Position numbers and translations under genes: made by a program. From assembly GCA_003020985.1 (NCBI GenBank), contig PXRM01000022.1:166274-230273 (forward strand): a stretch of 64,000 nt of DNA, read 5' to 3'. The notes under the pieces are model-generated. The model saw only the letters and a list, made by a program, of their open reading frames with translations, searched no databases and had not been told where the DNA came from. Below are positions 55,662 through 62,231 of this stretch, piece after piece (the first letter of the stretch is position 1; every line of letters begins with the position of its first letter). This DNA is from Halobacteriales archaeon QS_4_70_19 (GTDB taxonomy: Archaea > Halobacteriota > Halobacteria > Halobacteriales > Haloarculaceae).

Positions 55662-56227
55662 CGACTTCGACCGGACGTTTCACTTGTCAATCATAAGCTT
55701 GTACACTACGTCCCACCCGTCCGCCCCGCGCGGCAACGACGACCGCCATCACCCCGGAGGCCCGGAGCCCGTCAGCGGACGGTCACTCGACCGCCGAGCG
55801 TGGCTACCTGATCTCGGGCAGGAGCTCGTCCTCCACGGCCACGGGAGGGAGCCGGGACCGCTGGCGGGACGAACGAGCCGGCCGTCGGCGCCCGCTCGCG
55901 AACGTATCAACTGGAAGGACAGTCCGGGGGTCGACGGCGGACGGGACGTGAGGGCGGACACCTCCCGACGAGGAGCGGGATATCATCTGTCTGTCCCATA
56001 TATTATATCGGAAGCGGAAATTTCTGGTCAAATCAGGATATATTATTTTAACATCCTATCTTCCGACTAATCGGAATCCACAACGCCCCAGTCGGGGGCT
56101 GCAACGGCCGCTCCGTCGCCAGCGTCGCCGCCCTCGACCGCATGATACCACCGACCACCCGGTATCACGGCGCGGTCGGACGGTGTGGCAGGGACGGCGG
56201 GGATGGAGGTACCTCGGTGGACCGGCG
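55662..56227 (+). other. Spacer between the hypothetical gene and pyk, with an AT-rich block
   Basis: No convincing gene is seen in 566 bp. Around 55684-55705 there is a probable promoter for the gene starting at 55661. From 55990 to 56070 the base composition turns sharply AT-rich, including TATATTATAT-like stretches and a GGATAT/ATCC-type imperfect palindrome. It could be a promoter, a terminator zone for pyk, or a trace of inserted DNA. No origin recognition box was recognised. Confidence 0.45.
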
Positions 56228-57964
56228 TCACCGCTGGTCGATGTCCGACTCGTAGACCACGCCGCGGTCGCCGTCCACGGTGACGACGGTGCCCGCGTCG
56301 ACCGTCGGCGTCACCCCGCCCACCATCGGGACGCCCAGTTCCCGCGCGACCATCGCCGGGTAGCTGGTCATGCCGCGATCGCCGGCGACGATGGCGGCGA
56401 CCCTCGAGAGGTCACCCTCGAGGTGCCCCTCGAACCGCTCGGGGAGGACCACGACCGCGCCCTCGGGGGCGTCACCGATATCGCCGTCCGGCGCGTGGAC
56501 GACCGGGCCGGCCGCACGCCCGGCGTTGACCCCGCGGCCGCTGGCGATGACTTCGGCGGCGAGGTGGACCTTGAGCGTGTTCGTCGTGTTCGCCCCCTCC
56601 AGGTCCGTCATCATCCCCGCCAGCACGACGACGGTGTCGCCGCTCTCGGCGACGCCGGCGTCGATGGCGGCGGTCGCCGCGCGCTCGATGAGTTCGGTGG
56701 CGCCCCCATCGCCGAACGGGAGGTGGCGGGGCGTGATGCCCCAGGGGAGTGTGAGCCGTCGCTGGACCCGCTCGTCGGGCGTCACCGCCACCACGGGCAC
56801 AGCCGGGCGGTACTTCGCGACCTTCTGCGCGGTGTAGCCGGACTCGGTGACCGTGACGACGGCGCTGGCGTCGACGTCGCGGGCCAGGTAGCGCGCCGAC
56901 CGGGCGATGGCGTCCGTCCGGGTGTCGCCGGCGGGCGGGACGCGCTGCTCGCGTGACTCGGCGTACTCCTCGCTGGCCTCCACGTCGCCCACGATGCGGG
57001 CCATCGTCTCCACGACCCGGACCGGGTGGTCGCCGACGGCGGTCTCCCCGGAGAGCATCACCGCGTCGGTCCCGTCGAGGACTGCGTTGGCGACGTCCGA
57101 GGCCTCGGCGCGGGTGGGCCGCCGCTCGTGGACCATCGAGTCCAGCATCTCCGTCGCCGTGATGACGGGGAGGCCGGCGTCGCGGGCCTTGCGGATGATG
57201 CGCTTCTGGACGAGCGGGACCTCCTCGAGCGGGCACTCGACGCCGAGGTCGCCGCGGGCGACCATCACGCCGTCGGCGGCCGAGAGGATCTCCTCGATGT
57301 TCTCGACCGCCTCCGCACGCTCGATCTTCGCGACGATGGGGACGTCGGCGCCGAACGACTCCAGCACCTCGTCGATGGCGTACACGTCCGCGGCCGAGCC
57401 GACGAAGCTCGCCGCGACGTACTCGACGTCGTGCTCGGCGGCGAGCCGCAGCTCCGCACGGTCGCCCTCCGTGATGAACGTCAGCCCCAGGTCGACCCCG
57501 GGGACGTTGACACCTTTGCGGCCCCCGAGTTCCCCGCCGGAGTCGACGCGGACGAGGACCGACTCGCCGTCGACGCGCCGGACCGTCGTCTCGATGCGCC
57601 CGTCGTCGAGCAGGACGCGGTCGCCGGGCTCGGCGGCGGCCAGCGAGTGCGAGACGCCGACGACCTCGTCGTCGACCGTCCCGCCCGGAACGAGCCGGCG
57701 CTCGGCGCCGGTCGGGAGTTCGACCGGGGCGTCGAGCGGGGCCGTCCGGACCTCCGGGCCCGGCACGTCGAGCATCGTCGCCACGGGCGTCTTGAGGGCG
57801 TCGCTCGCCGCGCGGACCCGCTCGATGACCGTCTCCCGGTGGTCGGTGGTACCGTGGCTGGCGTTCAGCCGCGCGACCGCCATCCCCGCCTCGGCGAGGT
57901 CGACGATGGTGTCGCGGTCGTCCGACGCCGGGCCCAGCGTACAGACCACCTTGGCTCGGGCCAT
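56228..57964 (-). CDS. pyk: Pyruvate kinase with C-terminal PEP-utilising domain
   Basis: A 578-residue enzyme converting phosphoenolpyruvate and ADP to pyruvate and ATP. It begins KVVCTLGPASDDRDTI. The active-site Lys region is PIVAKIERAEAVENIEEI near residue 215, with ARGDLGVECPLEEVPLVQKR following. The last 100 residues form a PEP-utilising mobile-domain-like extension (GDRGMTSYPAMVARELGVP) in which the phospho-His of GGxTSHxA is replaced by Tyr. It starts one base after the gapN stop, so the pair forms one operon. Confidence 0.95.
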   Translation of the reverse strand: MARAKVVCTLGPASDDRDTIVDLAEAGMAVARLNASHGTTDHRETVIERVRAASDALKTPVATMLDVPGPEVRTAPLDAPVELPTGAERRLVPGGTVDDEVVGVSHSLAAAEPGDRVLLDDGRIETTVRRVDGESVLVRVDSGGELGGRKGVNVPGVDLGLTFITEGDRAELRLAAEHDVEYVAASFVGSAADVYAIDEVLESFGADVPIVAKIERAEAVENIEEILSAADGVMVARGDLGVECPLEEVPLVQKRIIRKARDAGLPVITATEMLDSMVHERRPTRAEASDVANAVLDGTDAVMLSGETAVGDHPVRVVETMARIVGDVEASEEYAESREQRVPPAGDTRTDAIARSARYLARDVDASAVVTVTESGYTAQKVAKYRPAVPVVAVTPDERVQRRLTLPWGITPRHLPFGDGGATELIERAATAAIDAGVAESGDTVVVLAGMMTDLEGANTTNTLKVHLAAEVIASGRGVNAGRAAGPVVHAPDGDIGDAPEGAVVVLPERFEGHLEGDLSRVAAIVAGDRGMTSYPAMVARELGVPMVGGVTPTVDAGTVVTVDGDRGVVYESDIDQR

Positions 57965-57965
57965 G

Positions 57966-59402
57966 TCACAGAACGATGCTCTTCTGCTCTACGAAGGCGT
58001 CGATGGTGTAGCCGATGCCCTCGCGCCCGATACCGGAGTCGCCGACGCCGCCGAACGGGATGTCGCCGAGCCCGTGGCTGGGGGCACCGTTGATGCGGAC
58101 GCCGCCCGCGCGGAGCCCGTCGGCGACCCGCAGCGCGCGGTCGTAGTCGCTGGTGAAGACGGCGGCGTCCAGCCCGAGGTCGCCGCCGTTGGCGACGGAG
58201 AGGGCCTCCGCCTCGTCGGCCACGCTCGTGACGGCGACAACGGGGCCGAACTGCTCCTCGTGGACGATGCGGGCGTCGTGGGGCACGTCGGCCAGCAGCG
58301 TCGGCGCCACGTAGCGGCCGTCGCGCTCGCCGCCGCGGACGAGCGTCGCGCCCCTCTCGACGGCGTCCTCGACGAGCTCCATCACCCAGTCGGCCTGCGA
58401 CTCCGAGATGAGCGGCCCGAGGACGGTGTCGTCGTCGAACAGGTCGCCGGCGGCCCAGTCATCCATCTCGTCCGCGACGTGCGCGACGACTGCGTCGTGG
58501 ACCGCCTCGTGCGCGAGGACCCGCGAGACGGCCGAGCAGCGTTGGCCGGCGTACTTCAGCGAGCCCGCGGTGACGGCGCCCGAGACCTCGTCGAGGTCGG
58601 CGTCCGGGAAGACGAGCGCGGGCGCGTTCCCGCCCAGCTCCATGTGGAGCTCGACCATCCCGCTGACCTCGGCGACGTGCTTGCCGGCGGCCGACGAGCC
58701 CGTCATCGCGATGGCGTTCACGCGCTCGTCGCTCGCGAGGACGTCGCCGATCTCGCTCGCGCGGCCGGGGACGAACCCGAACGCGCCCGTCGGCAGATCG
58801 GGGACGGCGTCGACGATGACCTCGGCGAGGAGGGCCCCGCTGACGGGCGTCTTCGTCGCCGGCTTCAGGATGACAGCGTTGCCCGCCGCCAGCGCCGGCG
58901 CGACCTGGAGCGCGGTCGTCGAGAGGGGGTAGTTGTACGGTGTGATGCAGAGGACGGTCCCGACGGGCTCCTTGCTGACCATCGCGCGCCACCCCTCGTG
59001 GCCCGCGGTGGTACCCTCCAGGAAGTCACCGCGCATCGAGCGGATCTCCTCGGCCGCGCGGCGGAACCGCTCGGCGGCGGCGGCGACCTCGCCGCGCGCG
59101 CTGCCGATCGGCTTGCCGGCCTCCCGGACGATGGTCTCGGCCAGCCCCTCCTCGCGGGCCTCGAGGCCGCCGGCGATGGCGGTCATCCAGTTCGCGCGCT
59201 CGACGACCGTCGTCTCGCGCAGTTCGGACTGGGCCCGCTCGGCGGCGGCCAGCGCGTCGTCGGCGTCGGCGGGGGTCGCCGCGGCGACCTCGGCGAATGT
59301 CCCGCCTTCGGCGAGGTCCGTCACCGCGATGTGGTCCTCCGCCGAGCGCCAGGCGCCCGCGATGTGCAGTTCGTCGCGTGTCGGTGCAGGGTGTGCGGCC
59401 AT
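57966..59402 (-). CDS. gapN: Non-phosphorylating glyceraldehyde-3-phosphate dehydrogenase (GapN-type aldehyde dehydrogenase)
   Basis: A 478-residue aldehyde dehydrogenase. The cofactor helix is AMTGSSAAGKHVAEV, the catalytic Glu is in MELGGNAPALV and the Cys in KYAGQRCSAVSRVL. The GQRCSAV context, and co-transcription with pyruvate kinase next to KDG kinase, favour GapN, which oxidises glyceraldehyde 3-phosphate directly to 3-phosphoglycerate. Other aldehydes cannot be excluded. Its promoter has a degenerate TTACT-N8-AATTA element exactly as far from the start as the gdh operator is. Confidence 0.85.
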   Translation of the reverse strand: MAAHPAPTRDELHIAGAWRSAEDHIAVTDLAEGGTFAEVAAATPADADDALAAAERAQSELRETTVVERANWMTAIAGGLEAREEGLAETIVREAGKPIGSARGEVAAAAERFRRAAEEIRSMRGDFLEGTTAGHEGWRAMVSKEPVGTVLCITPYNYPLSTTALQVAPALAAGNAVILKPATKTPVSGALLAEVIVDAVPDLPTGAFGFVPGRASEIGDVLASDERVNAIAMTGSSAAGKHVAEVSGMVELHMELGGNAPALVFPDADLDEVSGAVTAGSLKYAGQRCSAVSRVLAHEAVHDAVVAHVADEMDDWAAGDLFDDDTVLGPLISESQADWVMELVEDAVERGATLVRGGERDGRYVAPTLLADVPHDARIVHEEQFGPVVAVTSVADEAEALSVANGGDLGLDAAVFTSDYDRALRVADGLRAGGVRINGAPSHGLGDIPFGGVGDSGIGREGIGYTIDAFVEQKSIVL

Positions 59403-59434
59403 ACCTCACCCTCCCGGTTCCAGCGCAAAGAAGT

Positions 59435-59452
59435 TTACTCAGTTTCGAATTA
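59435..59452 (-). promoter_or_regulatory. Degenerate 5-8-5 operator upstream of gapN
   Basis: TTACT-CAGTTTCG-AATTA: one arm is perfect, the other matches three of five bases. It occupies bases 33-50 before the gapN start, within one base of the gdh spacing. Confidence 0.45.
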
Positions 59453-59660
59453 GCTTTACGAGCCAGTGGACGTGCCGGGAGGACGACGTTACGGGCCATC
59501 GTTCGTATTTCTTATCTTTCTAAACTATACCGACGATATCCCGCCCGTACTTCGAAAGTTCAGCCGATAATAGAACTGATGTGTCGCTCCCCTCGGACGG
59601 CCTCGTGGGGCGGCCGCGAGGACCCGCCATCCGCCCGGGTCGCCGGATCGCCGGCCCGGG

Positions 59661-60611
59661 CTACCGGGAGATGTCCGCGTCCCCGTCGAGGACGGTCTCG
59701 ACCTCCGCTGGGGAGACGAGCGCCATGTCGCCGTCCAGCGTCCGCTCGAGCGCGGCGGTCGCGGCGCCGTAGGCGAGCGCCGCCGCCACGTCGCGGTCGT
59801 CGAGCCACCGGGCGAGGAACCCGCCGACGAAGGCGTCGCCGGAGCCGACCGGGTCCCGGGTGTCGGTCTCGAACGCCGACTGGTCGTGGACCCCGTCCGG
59901 CGTCACCGCGAGGGCCCCCGCCGACCCGCGGGTCACGACTACCGCCTCGTTGCCGTGGGCGTCCAGCAGCGCCCGCCCGATGGTCTCGGCGTCGCCGCGC
60001 CGGTCGAGCACGCGCTCGGCATCCCGCCGGGCCACGAACAGCACGTCGACGAGGCCGAGCAGGTCGCCCAGCGTCTCGCGGGCCGTCGCGGGGTCCCAGA
60101 GCTTCGCCCGGTAGTTCACGTCGAACGCGGTCGTCGTCCCGGCCTCGCGCGCGGTCCGCAGGAGGTCCGCGGTCGTGTCGGCGAGCGTCTCCGAGAGCGC
60201 CGGCGTGATGCCGCTGGTGTGGAAGCAGTCGGCCGCTGCGACGCGGTCGGTCGCCAGTTCGTCGGGCGTCGCGGTCCTGACGGCCGCGTCCGCCCGGTCG
60301 TAGTGGACGGCCGCCGCCCGGGGGCCGGCTCCCGGCTCCAGGTAGTAGGTCCCGAGCCGCCCCTCGTCAGTCCAGGCGACCGCCGGGGCGACGCCCTGCC
60401 CGCGCAGCGTCCGCTCGACCCGACGCGCGAGTGGCGTATCCGGGAGCTTCGAGAGCCACGCCGCCGCCCGACCCAGCCGCGCGGCCGCGACCGCGACGTT
60501 GCTCTCGGCACCCCCCACGTGGACCGCGAACGCGTCCGCGTTCTCCAGGCGCTTGCCGTCGGGCGGGGTGTACCGCAGCATCGTCTCCCCGAACGTGACC
60601 AGGTCCGTCAT
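59661..60611 (-). CDS. kdgK: 2-Keto-3-deoxygluconate kinase, PfkB family
   Basis: A 316-residue sugar kinase. The N-terminal substrate motif is VHVGGAESNVAVAAARLG and the C-terminal PfkB signature is RDPVGSGDAFVGGF, with Asp as catalytic base. The start MTDLVTFGETMLRYTPPDG matches KDG kinases. It phosphorylates KDG to KDPG, linking gad to the aldolase. It lies 258 bp upstream of gapN in the same direction and carries no 5-8-5 site of its own. Confidence 0.9.
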   Translation of the reverse strand: MTDLVTFGETMLRYTPPDGKRLENADAFAVHVGGAESNVAVAAARLGRAAAWLSKLPDTPLARRVERTLRGQGVAPAVAWTDEGRLGTYYLEPGAGPRAAAVHYDRADAAVRTATPDELATDRVAAADCFHTSGITPALSETLADTTADLLRTAREAGTTTAFDVNYRAKLWDPATARETLGDLLGLVDVLFVARRDAERVLDRRGDAETIGRALLDAHGNEAVVVTRGSAGALAVTPDGVHDQSAFETDTRDPVGSGDAFVGGFLARWLDDRDVAAALAYGAATAALERTLDGDMALVSPAEVETVLDGDADISR

Positions 60612-60659
60612 GTCCCGGGGGGCGTGGGCTGTGGACTTACCTGCTTCGTCGGCGGGTAG

Positions 60660-60992
60660 TCACCCGCTCTCGGCCTCGTGGCGCTCCCGGAGCCGGTACC
60701 GCTGGATCTTCCCGGTGGTGGTCTTCGGGAGCTCGTCGATGAACGCGAGTTCCCGGGGGTACTGGTACTTCGCCAGGTTCTCGCGGACGTACTGCTGGAT
60801 GGCCTCGGCCGTCGCGTCGCTCGGCTCCGCCCCGGCCGCCGGGACGACGTACGCCTTCACGATGCGGCCGCGGGTCTCGTGGTCGACGCCGATGACGGCC
60901 GCGTTCGCGACGGCCTCGTGTTCCAAGAGCGCGTCGGAGAACTCGGCCTCGAAGTCGGCCCGTGTCGCGGCCGTGAGGAACAATACGTCCAC
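60660..60992 (-). pseudogene. C-terminal fragment of an AMP-forming acyl-CoA synthetase
   Basis: About 110 codons matching only the C-terminal lobe of acetyl-/benzoate-type CoA ligases: ALLEHEAVANAAVIGVDHETRGRIVKAYVVP, then the catalytic-lysine motif LPKTTTGKIQRYRLRER. Upstream of about 60960 homology stops abruptly; the adenylation lobe (400 or more residues) is missing. The apparent start GTG 60992 is incidental. Confidence 0.75.
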
Positions 60993-61058
60993 GTCGAGGT
61001 ACGACTCCGGGTCGAGGCCGGGATACCCCCCGGCGTCACGCAGCGTGATTGGAGGTAG

Positions 61059-61241
61059 CTACTCACGCAGGTACTCCTGCAGCGCCGGAGCCCGCTCGGG
61101 GCCCACGTTCGGGACCGCCTCGAGCCGCGCCCGATCGGCGTCAGCCAGCCCGTCGACGGAGTCGAACTCGGCGGCCAGATTCCACGAGATCTCCCCGCCG
61201 ATTCCGCTGGCCGGTTCGACGGTCTCGCGGATGCAGCGCCA
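61059..61241 (-). pseudogene. Helix-hairpin-helix C-terminal remnant
   Basis: An open frame without a start codon, ending in TAG 61059. It reads FDSVDGLADADRARLEAVPNVGPERAPALQEYLRE (shown in parts: FDSVDGLADADRARLEA; VPNVGPERAPALQEYL), a HhH unit like those at the C-termini of DNA ligase or nuclease proteins. The parent gene cannot be named. It lies between the ligase fragment and the AT-rich patch. Confidence 0.4.
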
Positions 61242-61340
61242 TGGGCACTGCGTGGTTTTATGACACTCGCTTTAGCTGAGGGAGGACTCTCTCGCTTTGG
61301 AGCTGATATTCTAAGAAATTACTTAAGGGCGGAAATAAAC

Positions 61341-61829
61341 CTAAAATTTAAACGAAATGGGGAGCAAGAGACCTGAGAGTACCATCAAGAATAGAGCTTC
61401 ATAGATAACGGTCGTTCCGGATTTGACTTCTCTGTCCAAAATATCACCTTTGAAATATGTTCCGGAAAGGGAGCTCAAGGTTCCAAGAAAGATTCCTGCC
61501 AAAATCGACATAACCACCACCCATACCGAATCAGTCCCTATTAGCAAACCAATACCGATACCGAGTGTTCCAAATAGAGGGATGATAATACTGACTAATA
61601 AATTCTCATTTGCTCCAGTCTGATAAGCGGCAACGAGACAGGCAAAGAATAGCAATAGTAAGCCTTGATTGATTCTCAACATGGAATCCTTCTCCGAGAT
61701 CTCACCGATATAAAAGCCAATAATGGCGAAAAGTATTGCGCCTAATAGGAATGCAAGAGAGCTTCTCAGGCCCCCTCTAACAAGGGATTTTTTGAATTTA
61801 CTCGACAGAGATGTAATTTCTCGTGGCAT
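61341..61829 (-). CDS. Small AT-rich membrane protein, possible immunity-type partner
   Basis: A 162-residue protein with about five hydrophobic helices (SLAFLLGAILFAIIGFYIG; LLLLFFACLVAAYQTG; LLVSIIIPLFGTLGIGIGLL; VVVMSILAGIFLG; ALFLMVLSGLLLPIS). It has a basic N-terminus and few acidic residues, unlike the surrounding proteome, and its DNA is markedly AT-rich with Ile-ATA/ATT and Lys-AAA codons, a sign of transfer. ATG 61829 lies three bases after the stop of a Cys-rich peptide, so they form a transcriptional pair. An immunity or export role is inferred from layout only. Confidence 0.65.
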   Translation of the reverse strand: MPREITSLSSKFKKSLVRGGLRSSLAFLLGAILFAIIGFYIGEISEKDSMLRINQGLLLLFFACLVAAYQTGANENLLVSIIIPLFGTLGIGIGLLIGTDSVWVVVMSILAGIFLGTLSSLSGTYFKGDILDREVKSGTTVIYEALFLMVLSGLLLPISFKF

Positions 61830-61832
61830 ACA

Positions 61833-62048
61833 TTAGAGAGGTGTATTAGATTCCATAAGACTTTTGATGCTATTACTATTCAAACTGCAGCCGCAAGTCA
61901 TATTGGCCGTATGAGCACATTCGCTGCATGCGCATGTATTGCCATCTGAGCAGCTTGTGCCAGAATTGTAGCACCAAGCACCCCCATCAGTTCGGGGGGG
62001 CCCCGGCCTCAAGGGGCACCGGGCGTCCGACTGGAGTCGGACGCACAA
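61833..62048 (-). CDS. Cys-rich peptide, C-terminal part; 5' end replaced by IS remnant
   Basis: The native-looking part is about 50 residues: GAWCYNSGTSCSDGNTC, then ACSECAHTANMTCGCS and SLNSNSIKSLMESNTPL. It has seven cysteines in 31 residues, recalling the disulfide-rich cores of halocin C8-type peptide antibiotics, though without clear sequence identity. The frame extends to a GTG at 62048, but that portion is GC-rich sequence of the IS palindrome. The true leader and signal are therefore lost or displaced. AT-rich like the downstream membrane gene. Confidence 0.5.
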   Translation of the reverse strand: MCVRLQSDARCPLRPGPPRTDGGAWCYNSGTSCSDGNTCACSECAHTANMTCGCSLNSNSIKSLMESNTPL

Positions 62049-62195
62049 GCGAGTAGGCCGGGGGCTCCGCCTCGAAAACGCTGAACTGCGATACTCCGTG
62101 TGACGGGTCGCGCTACCGGAGGTGGATATCGTCTCTCGGCGTGGATGACACGTAGCGAGCGGAAGCCCACCCCTCCAGGCGTGGGAGGATATTAA
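61989..62195 (+). mobile_element. IS605/IS1341-type remnant with orphan palindrome
   Basis: Starts at a G-rich junction with the AT-rich DNA. It contains palindrome copy 3 (62001-62063), a TnpB-tail-like frame (PGLKGHRASDWSRTHKR), and near 62166-62185 a hairpin CCCACCCC/GGCGTGGG followed by AGGATAT, like right ends of haloarchaeal tnpB elements. No transposase frame. It separates the Cys-rich peptide from mutS. Confidence 0.6.
62001..62063 (+). repeat. Palindrome copy 3, CCCCGGCCT/AGGCCGGGG with nested hairpin
   Basis: The outer nine-base arms are identical to those at 24093-24135, and the loop again begins CAA and ends GAGT. Inside is a perfect ten-base stem GCGTCCGACT/AGTCGGACGC. It probably forms a strong cruciform or RNA hairpin. 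Confidence 0.8.
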
Positions 62196-62231
62196 ATCTC
62201 GAAAACGAGCTACCGGGGGAAACCGCCTCGA

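Noticed and set aside
55990..56070. AT-rich block near orc as a replication origin
   Set aside because: No recognisable origin recognition boxes flank it, and it is 0.9 kb from the orc gene across two other genes. Composition alone is not enough.
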